Below are positions 31,061-41,618 of a stretch of 64,000 bases of DNA, in pieces. This DNA is from Zantedeschia hybrid cultivar (taxonomy: Eukaryota > Streptophyta > Magnoliopsida > Alismatales > Araceae): assembly GCA_030544215.1 (NCBI GenBank), contig JARZZO010000003.1, positions 22,205,879 to 22,269,878 of the forward strand, in the 5' to 3' direction. The position numbers and the translations under genes are program-made. Below the pieces are notes generated by a model. It saw only the letters and a list, made by a program, of their open reading frames with translations. It ran no database searches and had not been told where the DNA came from. Position 1 is the first letter of the stretch, and every line of letters begins with the position of its first letter.

Positions 31061-32246
31061 GACAGAATCTCATCAAAGCATGCAATTAACATGTGTTTCA
31101 TTGTTAGATAGTTTAGATAAATGCATGTTTAGAAAATATACTCGAGGACGATGATTTCTATATGATCAGATCGCACCGTGTTGCGTTTTGTGCGATCGTG
31201 GGCCTAGAGTGACAGTTGTTAGCGTTTAGGCACCCTGTGTCGGTGTGGGAGTGACATGGCACCGGTGTGGGAGTGGTGGGGTGACGCCTAGAGAGAGAGT
31301 CACCTGGTGTACCCCGGGGTATAGCTAGTACCGGTGTGGGAGTGGTACATTCGGAGTGTCACTCGTGCTGGGGGAAGCAGAATCACCTTGAGGCAGGTCA
31401 GGCCGGAGTAGCCAGTGCGCTATCCAAGGGGTTGCTGTTTGGTCTCAACGGGTCGGTGTTTTTCGCGTTCGGCTGTGTGACTTGTGTATTTAGCCAAGAC
31501 GCTAGTTGGGGACTCCGTAAAAGGGTGGTTTCAGAATCGTGCATGTTACTGTTATAAATGCGAGTGTTTTATATTGAAATATGGGAATTGTGTTTACTGC
31601 TTTATTTAGTTAAATTGCCTATAATTGTGTATTGCACTTGTGGGTGTGTGACTAGGTGGTGGGGATTGAAGGATCCCTACTGAGTCTTTTTCGATGAGAC
31701 TCACCCCCTGCGGTTTTCAGGTGAGGGTTCCAAGCAGGCGTAGCGAGGAGCGTGTTGCCTTGGGTTGCGCGCCAGCAGCCGCTGTTCCGGGGTATGCCTC
31801 GATGTAATTGTTATTTTCTTTTCTGGCCTATATGCTTAATTATTTCTTTTCTGTTGGAGTATGTAATTAATTGCTGAGTCAAGTCAAATTGTAATAACTT
31901 TTAATTTCTGCACTTCCTTTACAATTCGATGTGATGTGGATCTTTATCTTAGTTTATCATTTATTTCCTAGACTTATCGAGATCTTGGTTTGGCTCCAAA
32001 TTTAATGATTCGGTACCCATTTAGTAATTGGATCCCCGATTATAGGGTGGCGGGTCGTTACACTGGTTGCTGATGCGGTTGCTTGAACGTCTGCTGATAT
32101 TGTTGCTGAGGCTGATTGTAGGTTGGTTGGTATGGTTGCTAAGGCGACCTGAGGCCCTACTGATTTGGCAGTATTTGCCCTGTATACTGCAGTTGTTGCT
32201 ATTGGTTCCTCACGAACTGCAGTTGGTTATTATTCATGGTGCTGAT

Positions 32247-33667
32247 CTATTCATGGGAGAGTGTGCCCTCAGTAGTAGGACCCATGCTAGGAGAATTTGG
32301 CATGGCTGGCTTCCGAGATGGAGGTCTGCTAGGTCTATGGGGGTCAAAGATGCTGGAGAATGTTGAATCTTTGAAAGCGTTCTGGAAATAATGCGCCCTC
32401 TCATACAATTTCTCCATGTTAGCCAAGTTGCTCAATGTGAGGACTAGCTTGTACTGGGGGGTTGCATTGCCAATCATTATCTTCACTTGTTCTGACTCAG
32501 ACATGTGATCTTTTATCTTCTCTGCCATACCCCTCCATTTATCAACAAAGGTGATGAAGTCTTCGTCAGGCTTCATCTTTTCAGCCACCAAATCAGTTAT
32601 TGATAAGGACGGTGCAATTCTGTCTTAGTATCCCTGGTTGAATTTCCTTGACACAATGTCATAATCCTCCACATTAGATGAATTCAACGAGAAAAACCAC
32701 TCGAGGGTTGGTTCCTCCAATGATTTCCTGAATAAGAATGCTAACGACCTTTGGTCGGTTTGCCAGAAGGAGGATTCGTACATAAACTCCTTCAAGTGGG
32801 TGAAGGGGTTACCAGAACCATTGTACTTTCTATACACTGACATTTCATAAGGTAGTAAATGTAATACTGGCAGACTAGGGAAGGTGATCTCAGGTACAGC
32901 CTTGACTCCCATCATCTTCTTAAAACTATTGAACTGCTCGTCCATACGATCCATCTTAGTGAGTAGAGCCTGAGTCACAAGATCAATTTGGGAAGAGGAG
33001 GTGGTGGAGCATGATAAACTTGATTCTTGGAATAAGTGGGACAAGGAGGACAATATGGCTGAGGTCTGGCAGTACTTCCGCCATGCCCGAAGGCATTTTG
33101 GTATGTCGGCGTCTGCAGTCTAGCCGGATATCTTGAGGAAGATAATTGTGGCCCAGACAGTCAGAGAGTAGAAATGTGAAGACCCTCCATGGCTTGATGA
33201 ATAGAAGGAATATGGTGAGGGGGAGGAACTTCACAAACAACAGGGAGGACCAAGGGATTCGGTTCGTCAGAACGCAAAGGCATCTTCCCCTTAAGAATGG
33301 GCTGGATCGCCTCAAGTTGTTGAGAGTTCACGTGGGTAGCCAAAGCTCCCAAGACGGTAACCAGATCAAGGAGGTTGTTAGACGAAGGTTCGGCTTGATC
33401 TTGAGCCTCCTCATAAGTAGGATTGGAGATTACATGCATATGAGGATGATTGGTACTAGGATCATACTGGTCATGGGTAAACTGAGTCTGATAAGGTACA
33501 TAAGTGTCTCCCTCATATTCAGCGTGAAAGAAGCTGGAGTTACGGGGGGCATTAGCATCTCCCTCGTTCTCATAATCGTAATCATAATTGCGAGGGGAAT
33601 TAACATCTACCTCATATTCAAACACATCTTCATGCTTAATGGCAACCATGCCGAGAGTTCTACATGA
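32247..33667 (-). pseudogene. E4 gag N-terminal and core parts
   Basis: Three open pieces. 33161-33649 is the N-terminus with spaced EYEGD-type motifs and an EEAQDQAEPSSNN linker. 32625-33053 is the Gag core (VYRKYNGSGNPFTHLKEFMY, LAFLFRKSLEEPTLEWFFSL). 32247-32591 continues (EKMKPDEDFITFVDKWRGMA, MIGNATPQYKLVLTLSNLAN). All match E5 and E6 gag in order. An in-frame stop lies between the second and third pieces, and a frame change between the first and second. Structural Gag would form the particle that packages element RNA. Non-functional. Confidence 0.85.
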
Positions 33668-34650
33668 TCAGAGCATCATGTTGTTAAGTTTTGACAAAGA
33701 TTCAAACAAGTTGTGCGAAGAATTAGCAAACAAGTGGATGGTTACGTTATCATAGGATTCCTTGTTGAATTATTTAGATTTTTAAACACAAATTCACTCA
33801 ACGGGGTAGGATCCTAGTTTCAGTTTAGTTTTTCCACCGTTATACTCTGTGGTTCTCTCACAACGGTATGAATGACTAACCAGGAATTTAATTGGTACAA
33901 CTAGCCCGATGAATAGAGAGTAATTCTTCGCTTTTGGGGACTTATGGAGGTCTTAATACAAACCACTCTAGTCTGACTTAGGGACCGACCCAGTCAGAGA
34001 GAGGTGAGAGTGATAAGAAAGATGTTCCTAAAAGACGGGGATAAGCCCCGATGCAAATGACCAACGGCCTAGATGGCCTCTAATGTAGTATAGTAAATAT
34101 AAGTAATCAACAAATGATCAAAAATCCGAGGACTAATGGCAAGAAGAAAAACTGCCTGAAACGCGTCGATCTGAGTTGACGTTATTCAACATAGTTACTT
34201 CTGGTCATAGTGGCGCGGGCAACCAAACCCTCATAATATGTAGGTTGAATGGCGTCGTGCAAAGGCGACATCCTTCCGAAATACGTCGTTCTGCGTCGAC
34301 GCTATTAAACCCCGAAAAGCAGTAAATAGTAAAAATATTAGGGGCAATCCCCTCCCAACTTAACAGGATGAATAAAAGATCAAGTATTCTTACGAAACAA
34401 TTTAAACAGATAAGTTAATCATGCAACACCATAGATATCAATTTAAATATGACACACTCTCCAATACCACAACTCTAGGCAATCAAGGGGAGGCAAAATT
34501 TTGCCAAAGGGGTGTGCACGAGGTGTACGTAGGGATAGAAATCAAACAACTAATTAACCAATCATCAAATGTGCCCGAGGGACACAAGCGGTGCACCGTG
34601 GGTGCCCTATGGAAAGTAACAAGAGTAAAATAAAAAGAACAGGAAGACAA
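33668..34650 (-). other. E4 untranslated leader
   Basis: About 1 kb between the primer binding site and gag. It is colinear with E5 39379-39955 as far as the C2 junction and includes palindrome units at 34155-34310. No coding frame is supported. Confidence 0.7.
34155..34310 (-). repeat. Palindrome units in E4 leader
   Basis: GAAACGCGTCGATCTGAGTT then GACGTTATTCAA, and TTGAATGGCGTCGTGC then GGCGACATCCTTCCGAAATA with GTCGACGCTATTAAAC. The unit near 34250 is the one cut in E5 by C2. Confidence 0.7.
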
Positions 34651-34668
34651 GTCTCACCGTGATCGCCA
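34651..34668 (-). other. E4 primer binding site
   Basis: The minus strand reads TGGCGATCACGGTGAGAC, six bases after the LTR end. E6 has TGGCGATCACGGTGGGAC at the same spacing, so the site is conserved. The matching tRNA was not assigned with confidence. Confidence 0.75.
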
Positions 34669-35410
34669 AAAAACTGTAGGTGCTCAAATTGTGTGTGCTA
34701 TCATCATGATATTATGTGTTGAATAATTAACAAATCTAATTAAATCGTGATTGCCAGAAACCAAAGGTTTCTAAAGAATAAGTTGATCGCTTTACTCACC
34801 TTGTGAAAAATTGAGAGATTGGTTCTTTGTTCCCCTTCTTCGGCCGACCGAAAAAGAAGAGCCTTTCTTTTTATTTACTCTTGTTGTGCTTTTTATTTAT
34901 TCCTTTTAAATCTTCTTTCCAAGCTTCCATAAGCCTTCAAACCTTGCAAAATAATCAAATAGAGAAGAAGATAGAAAAATGGATTAGAGCTATGATAGTG
35001 TAGTGACTATTCTAAATATCAAATCTAAACATGTAACTAAACTAAAATCACTCATTTTTATAGTTTTCTTTTAAACCCCTGTCATGGACATGGGTTTGGA
35101 AAAAGATGATGTGTGTGTGTGTTATGATGGAGTGATATGATAAAATAAAATAAAAAAATAAAAAACCTATATCAAAACAATGAATAAAAACTATAAAAAT
35201 CAATGAGGAAACAAGGAAAAACTAAAGAAAAAGGTGTTTGGTTGGCCTCTCCATAGCCTTGATCTTCTTAAACTTCAATGGAGAAGGAAAATGAGAAAGA
35301 AGAAGCCTTAAAATCTCCTCCATGTTTTTTGCAGTAGAGGGCTCTTTCTAACCTTGATTTAACTCTAAAACACCAATGGCCAACCTTTTTCAAAGGTCCC
35401 AAAGGTATGG

Positions 35411-35419
35411 TATATATAG
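35411..35419 (-). promoter_or_regulatory. TATA box of E4 5' LTR
   Basis: The minus strand reads CTATATATACC, about 570 bases from the LTR start, after the palindrome units. E3 inserted at the same site in the other LTR copy. Confidence 0.65.
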
Positions 35420-35563
35420 AGGCTTCAATTAGGGTTATTTGGCCTTCAAAAGGGTTATCCCGCGGCTCAGACTTGCATTGGATAGATATGGAAGGACTTA
35501 GAAACTCTTCCAACCACTAGAACCGGATTAGCTTGGCCAAATCATACTTATCAGGAAAGTACT

Positions 35564-35870
35564 TGAAACGCGTCGCGATCAAGAGACGCCATTTAGCTAA
35601 TTAGGAGGTGGTAACATAGAAATAACTTCGCGAAGGAAACCGAAAACGATTAGTAAAGCTACAAGGTGTCGACCATGGTGGTCGTGATTTAGATAATTAG
35701 GAAACTAATTTGAAATTAAAATTCGGAAACCCATATTGATTAGGACCTAAACGGCGTCGTCTATGGGCGACGTTATTAAGTTAATCCTATCTAAATTTGG
35801 GGATTTAATTCCAAATTGATTTCTACTAGAAATCTAAATTGCGTCAGCTATGGCCTACGTTAATCAACGA
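35564..35870 (-). repeat. Palindrome units in E4 5' LTR
   Basis: GAAACGCGTCGCGATCAAGA then GACGCCATTTAG, GGTGTCGACCATGGTGGTCG, CTAAACGGCGTCGTCTATGG then GCGACGTTATTAAG, and a weak fourth unit. All lie upstream of the TATA box on the minus strand. Confidence 0.75.
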
Positions 35871-36020
35871 AATTCGAGAAAAATAAATAAAAATTAATTA
35901 ATGATTAAAAATCAGACCATTTTGGGGTATTATAAATGTGACATGAAATTTACTCAATATGAGGTCAAAAATAGTGTGTCTACACTCTCCTCTATCAGTC
36001 TCATCACTCAGTAAGATCCT

Positions 36021-36524
36021 TTAATAAAAAATGGCCTCGGGCCTCTCAATCAGCTCATCTATCAATGGTAGGCACTGTGGTTCCGACAGATGCAGGAATA
36101 ATATGTTCAAAGCTATGTATAAGTCCCAGGTGTCAAACCATCTGTACCACTCGCACTCTGGGTCTTGAAATTTCCTCATTTTCATTGGCCGTAGAGCCTC
36201 CAAGGATTGGTATGTTAACAGTGGTGTGTAGTGCTTGACCAGTTCTCTCTCATAAATGTCATGCATGTCAAAATGGGAGGTTATTACCACTGTGTTGTCG
36301 TGTTCATGCTAGATCACAGGCCCTTTGATAAAATGCGTGGATAAGGTCAAAGTCAGAGGGTCCCGATTCTCTTTACAGGGTGTTACCATAGTCTTCCACA
36401 CCTTTTGACCATTTTCATCTTCTTGCTGCTGAACAATACTGTGCCATACCTTCTCTGGCCTATAGCCCAGACCGTTCTCAGGTATCCTTCTGTTGTCTTT
36501 CACTAGCTTAGTTCTACCCTGCAA
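36021..36524 (-). pseudogene. E5 pol spacer with unassigned domain
   Basis: Two pieces in the same frame (36309-36524 and 36021-36290) separated by a stop. The second contains MVITSHFDMHDIYERELVKH, then SLEALRPMKMRKFQDPECEW and YRWFDTWDLYIALN, matching E4 27396-27845. The domain is not recognised. E4's insertion cuts it on the left. Confidence 0.6.
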
Positions 36525-36551
36525 CTATGTACCCAAACATTTCCCGGGTTG

Positions 36552-36764
36552 TTACCCAATCTTCATCATGATATTCCAGCCAGGGGTACTCATGAACTTC
36601 TCCTTTTTTATAGCATCAATTGGATAGGATGAAGGAATGGTGTGTTTCAGTGGGTCAACCGGTGGAATATAAGTCTGTAACATAGACATGATGGGTTGTC
36701 GAGCAGATGGAGAGACTGGAGTTTGACTTGTATTTATAGAATGAGCAGCAACAAGAATAGTCAT
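36552..36764 (-). pseudogene. E5 G-patch-like segment
   Basis: Encodes SARQPIMSMLQTYIPPVDPL, then MSTPGWNIMMKIG, where the glycine-rich pattern starts before a stop. Matches E4 27975-28214. Same frame as the protease upstream. Confidence 0.6.
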
Positions 36765-36809
36765 GCTCGTGACCTTGATGACCGGTCCTTTGTAGGGAAA
36801 CTTGAGGCA

Positions 36810-37358
36810 TTAATGATTTGTAGATGGGATAGGCTCAAGTAGTTTAATGTAAGGACGGTCGAGTATTCCTTTCAGTGAGGGGTCAATCAAGAGAATGTGG
36901 AATTCAACTTCGGCATGATAGACCGGGCCCAAATCAACCTTCAGATACACCATTCCCAACGGGGAACGAGTTGAGTTATCATAGGCAGTGATCGAGATCA
37001 GAGATGGCAGCCATTTCTCTTTAGGTACCCCACAGAGTTCCAGGGTTCTTGGCGGCAACACATTAATAGAGGCTCCAGTATCCACCAGACAAGTGTCCAC
37101 AGCTCTCTTGCAAATGTTGACAGTTATACTTAAAGCCATGCCCCGCGCTGCCAAGGGTGCTAACTTAGATACATGGAAAGAGATAGATGGTTGATCCCCT
37201 TGTGGAACCAACAAAGAAGTGATTTTCTCCACCGGTAAATCTTCATTAACCATGACCTTCTGTAAATACTTCATCAGAGCTTCTTGATGAGTTTTGGATC
37301 TTTCAATCAATTCAAGTATAGAGATTAGTACCGGTGTCTTATCCAGATGCTTCAGCAA
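36810..37358 (-). pseudogene. E5 aspartic protease
   Basis: 182 residues: a linker (MLKHLDKTPVLISILELIER), then the core CLVDTGASINVLPPRTLELC, AYDNSTRSPLGMVYLKVDLG and FHILLIDPSLKGILDRPY. The DTGA motif is intact and the domain is open throughout, unlike E4. It shares its frame with the proline-rich linker upstream across a stop near 37436. Family role: cleavage of the Gag-Pol precursor. Confidence 0.85.
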
Positions 37359-37436
37359 ATCATATTGAGTGTCAGGTGCACTCTCTTCATTCTACACTTC
37401 ATCCATTGCCTGTGACGGTCCTTCCTGAACAGCAGA

Positions 37437-37856
37437 TTATGGGAATACATTGTTGAAGATGCGGCCACTCCGGAGCTCAACAATGGATGATGGGGGTGAT
37501 GTCTTGACTTTTGCTGGGTTAATGAGTGGTTTCGATGGCGTGAGTGGTTGGCTTTGCGTAGTGGGTAATGGAGTAACGTGGATGAGAGGTTTAGATGGTA
37601 GGATGGTATTGTGGTGGTGGGGTAGTTGGGGAATGCGGATGAGAGGTTTAGATAGTAAGATGGTATCGTGGCAGAGGGGTAATGGAATGGGGGATGGGAT
37701 GCGTAGTAGCAGTTTGGATGGTAGTATGGGTTCATAGACGGGTGGGGGGTTATTTGGTGGGGTAGATGTGGGTTTGAAGATGGTGGATACAGGTTTTAAG
37801 ATGGGTGGTGGGATGACTAGCGGAGTGGTGGTAGTAGGTATAGGTTGTGGTTGCAC
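37437..37856 (-). pseudogene. E5 proline-rich linker with PSKPL repeats
   Basis: 139 residues, over a third of them proline, serine or leucine, with repeated LPSKPLIRI-type units about every 20-25 residues, ending SGRIFNNVFP. It sits between gag and protease, as in E4. There is no known fold; it is probably an unstructured linker. Confidence 0.65.
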
Positions 37857-39378
37857 GGGTGAAGGCCTTGGGATGCGGATAATACTGTGCGGTGATGGTG
37901 TGGCAGTAGTCTGACTATGAACCGTGACATAAATAGTTGAGCATGGTTGTTGTTCATAATGTTGACCTGCTCGTGAGACATAGTTGCTTTAGTGGTAGGG
38001 CCAGTTGTAAAAACATTTGGAGCGTTAGGCTTCTTGGATGGTGGCCTATGAGTTCTATTACGATCGAACACACTGGAGAATGTAGTGTCTTTAAATGCAT
38101 TCTGGGCATAGCGCTCCCTCTCATATAAATATGCCATAGTAGTCAGATTGTTCAATGTCATGACCAACTTGTATTACGGCGTAGCATTAGTAATCATCAT
38201 CTTCACTTGCTCCTGCTCAGACAAGTGGTCTCTTATTTTCTCAACCATTGAATGCCATCTGCCAGCGAACACCACAAAGTCTTCATCTGGTCTCATTTTC
38301 TCATTAACCAAATCTGTGATAGATAAAGTAGGTGCGACCCGATCTTTGTACCTTTGTAAGAATTTCTTAGATACAATGTCGACGTTCTCAACTTCGCTGG
38401 GATCCAAGAAAAAGAACCACTCCAGAGCTGACCCTTCTAGTGACCTCCTGAATAGGTAAGCCAGTGCTCTCTCGTCATTCTGTCAGAAGGAGGATTCGTA
38501 CAAGAATTCTTTTAGATGGATAAAAGGATTGCCGGTGCCCTTATACTTCCGGTACACTGGCATCTCGGAAGGCAACAGATGGAAGACCGGTAGATTAGGA
38601 ATAGCCATTTCAGGAGCAGCTTGCGCACCTATTGTTCTTTGAAAATAATTGAATTGCTCGTCAATCTGAGTAATCTTGTTTAGCAGAATCTGAGTGGTTG
38701 GATCTGCTAGTGGGGGAGGTGGTTGCTGAAAAGCCTGTCCCCGAGAATAAGTGGGAACAAGAGGACAGTAGGATCACGAACTGGCAGCATTTCCGCCACG
38801 CCCGAAGGTATTTTGGTAAACTAGAGTCTATGGCCTGACAGGGTGTCGCGAACTGGATTGTTGTTGGCCCACCGGCCGAGGAGTGAAAATACAGAGGCCT
38901 TCCATGGCTTGAATAGGAGCTTGATGGATAGTAGGACAAACCAGCTGGTTTGGTTCGGAAGGATGTAAAGAGATTTTCCCTTTCAAAATAGATTGGATGG
39001 CCTCAAACTGACGAAGATCCACATGATTGGACAGAGCCCCCATGAGGGTAGCGAGATCATAGGGATGATTAGAAGAAGGCCTAGCTTGGTCTTGGGCTTC
39101 TTCGAAAGTGAGGTTGGAGATTACATGAATGTAGAGTGGTCACCCATATCCGGATTGTATTGATCATAGGGTGAATGAGCCTGAATCTGAGGGGCATAAG
39201 CATCTCCCTCGTGTATGGTTTGAAATTGATTGGGATTATGAGAGGCATAAGCATCTCTCTCATCTTTAGAAAAGGACGGATCATAGACCTGAGGGGCATG
39301 AGCATCTCCCTCGTATTCAACCAGATCTTCTTGTTCAAGGGCAACCATGCCGACTGTTCTACCTGAGCGTAACATCAT
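37857..39378 (-). pseudogene. E5 gag
   Basis: Starts MMLRSGRTVGMVALEQEDLV at 39378, with three spaced EGDAYAPQ-like motifs. It continues with MGALSNHVDLRQFEAIQSIL (to 38828), EKMRPDEDFVVFAGRWHSMV (38174-38407) and TLNNLTTMAYLYERERYAQN (37817-38167). The later pieces share one frame, interrupted by stops; the first differs. The C-terminal part found in E4 at 29330-29866 is missing, as if deleted between core and linker. Non-functional. Confidence 0.8.
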
Positions 39379-39955
39379 TGTGTTTGATTATCCAAGAATT
39401 TAGACATGTTATGCAAAGATTAACAAGTAAGTTGATGGTTACGTCACCTTAGGATTCCTTGTAGAGTTAAAACAAATTTTTAAAGTTGGATTCACTCAAG
39501 GAAGGATCCTAGTTTCAATTCAATTTTCCCGCCGTTATATTCTATGGCTTTCACTCACAACGGATATGAAGATCTATCCAGTACTTCGAAGGTACAACCA
39601 GCCCGATGAACATAAAGGAATTCTCCACTTTTGGGGAGTTATGGAGGTCTTAACACTAACCACTGTAGTCTAACCGAGGGACCGACCCAGTCAGAGAGAG
39701 GTGAGATTGCCAAGAAGGGTGTTCCTATAGAAAAGGGAAGTGAACTCCTAGTGCTAATGACTTGTGGCCTGGATGGCCTCTAATGTAGTATAGTAAATAT
39801 AAATAACAGCAAATGATCAAAGAACCGAGAACTAACGGCCGGAAGAAAGACTGCTTGAAACGGGTCGATTTGAGTCGACGTTATTCAAGACAATAACTTA
39901 TGGTCACAGTGGCTTGGGCAGGTAGCCAAGTAGAATATGCAGGTTGAATGGCGTC
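39379..39955 (-). other. E5 leader, truncated
   Basis: Matches E4 33668-34255 base for base over long stretches and ends within the unit GGTTGAATGGCGTC at the C2 junction. Includes palindrome units at 39854-39955. Confidence 0.75.
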
Positions 39956-41618
39956 TGTTGGGTTCGGTCGTAACCCTCGGGAAATCACAACAGCGGAAGA
40001 ACATAAAACAAAATGATTTCCCAAACTGATTCGGGCTCCGATTGATGCAATAAAAACGATTTTAAATAAATTCTATGAGATTTATCACCTTGCACATAAT
40101 AAGTTATCCTGTAAAAATCGATGCCGAACTCCTTGAAGCTTTGAGCCGCACAAACGTCCGGCCTCTAGAGCTTAATCCACACCAACCCACGCAACAACGG
40201 AGCTCTCCTTCTCCAACAGCCGCACAAACCCACTAGCCTCAAGAGCTCTATTGGCAAGAGTCCAACCCTTCCAACTTTTACTTGACGGCCAACCTTTTGG
40301 TATGGGTAAAGCATTAGCTAGGTTACGGGTCGGAGAACATGGGTTATAGAATGGTAAGGCGGCAACTTGAACCGCCTCGTTTAACCAAACCCATCTTTAA
40401 CTGCCACAGTTAAAGTAAACCCCAAGGTATATTATATATTAATATATTATTATTAGCTTATTTATCAAACAAGCCTAATAATACATATATTATATATATG
40501 CCCTTTATATTATTGCATATGTACTTTTAAGCCATTTATAAATTCTTTTCCGAAAAGAATTTAATGCTTTAGTATATTTTTCATACAATAATATTCTGTT
40601 CTGCAAGAGTTATTTGTGTGTGATCCTCTATGCCCATTATCACTCTGGTTTAAAGATCCATCGACTTCTAATCTAATTATAAGTAAATTAAACCGGCTAT
40701 TCCCAATAACCGTTTAATTTGTTCCGGACATTTTTGATCACGTTGGGTCAAGCAAATCCGTGTGATCCCAGAGGATGTCGGGTTCATCTTCTCCCTGTCT
40801 GGCACCTGTAAGTCTTCAGTTACCGTATCGCTATAATCTCTTGCTCATTCTATGAGTTCGATATGATCGTGTGGTATGGTTTCGTCAAACCACTAGTGAT
40901 TGTATCGTCTGACCATGACCTCCATAATAATTTCACGTTTGTTCCAAACGAACTGATACCACCCTGGACAAGGATTTAGTGGAGCGTCCATGTCATGACT
41001 CATTAACTGTCTGTGATATACCTGACAGTGAGCGATCCCCTCTTAACTATTAACGGTCTTCGCATGTATCTCGATGGGGCTAATAATTCAGTGTTTCATG
41101 ACTTATGGTTAAAGTCACTTAACCAAACATTAAACCACACCAATCCTCATGCAAGACCACATTAATGTCTCAGGTCAGAGGATCAACGATACTACTGAGA
41201 CAGATGGATCTTCAATTGACATTAGGTATAATTAACCATATGAAGATCCATCAGCGGATCAGTTCTGTGAACATCCTTCCAGGATGAACACCCATACATA
41301 TGTGCTAGTGCCCCGCACCTGTGACCGTGAGATTGGTCGTCTACACATCATGCGTGCTAATTTACAAGTAATCAATGTCCCGGTGTGATTACTCTCAAAT
41401 CAGGAATAGTTTAAGGTATGTGTCCATATACAGTCAAACTCACATTCGAGATCCTATCTCGAAATTGACTTATAACTACATATCCTAGAGACAACGCAAA
41501 GCAATCCACAGATTACAAGTTTACACTCTAATTACCACTTAATTATATTGAACAAGATTATATAACACATTGGGCCTACACGACCCATAATTGGTCTGCT
41601 GGACACCGAAAACTAACA
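39956..41618 (-). mobile_element. C2: inverted copia LTR
   Basis: On the minus strand it starts TGTTAGTTTTCGGTGTCC at 41618 and ends CCGAACCCAACA at 39956, 1663 bp. It is related to C1 and to the C3 LTR but not the same subfamily. Left flank GCGTC and right flank TTCTG do not match, so there is no target duplication. The left side is E5 leader; the right side is copia internal sequence in the opposite orientation. It has a TATA-like AT-rich region near 40440-40510. Confidence 0.8.

Larger units (their letters stand above)
29867..32062 (+). mobile_element. S1: solo LTR of a Tekay-type element
   Basis: Starts TATAAGGATTGAGG (terminal TG mutated to TA) and ends GGCGGGTCGTTACA, about 2.2 kb. It shows the same order as E1: array (29962-30185), CT-rich tract (30200-30365), GC-rich block with GGCGGCCGACGTCCCGG near 30386, second array (30729-31060), and conserved distal block GGCCGGAGTAGCCAGTGCGC near 31401. 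There is no primer site or polypurine tract, and E4 gag resumes on both sides. It was formed by LTR-LTR recombination. Confidence 0.88.
15016..35984 (-). mobile_element. E4: Tat/Ogre-type Ty3/gypsy element with antisense genes
   Basis: On the minus strand: 5' LTR (35984-34675), primer binding site, leader, gag, protease, G-patch, unassigned spacer, RT, RNase H, second RNase H, integrase, a long non-pol region with two genes on the opposite strand, polypurine tract, and 3' LTR (from 15593, cut at 15016 by E3). About 21 kb including the 2.2-kb solo LTR S1. Frameshifts and stops occur throughout pol, so it is an old copy. It is inserted into the protease-RT spacer of E5. Confidence 0.85.
34675..35984 (-). 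repeat. E4 5' LTR
   Basis: About 1.3 kb. On the minus strand it begins TGTAGACACACTATTTTTGA at 35984 and ends GCACCTACA at 34675. It carries four degenerate palindrome units (35564-35870), a TATA box and a GT repeat (plus strand 35102-35115). The right flank is E5 pol. Confidence 0.88.
35985..39955 (-). mobile_element. E5: Tat-type element, 5' half only
   Basis: Colinear with E4: leader (39379-39955), gag, proline-rich linker, protease, G-patch and the unassigned pol spacer. It stops at E4's insertion point; its RT and integrase must lie left of the window. On the right it ends inside a palindrome unit of the leader where C2 begins, so its 5' LTR is not seen. It is a sister of E4 rather than E6 (shared PSKPLIRI linker and spacer domain). 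Confidence 0.85.
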
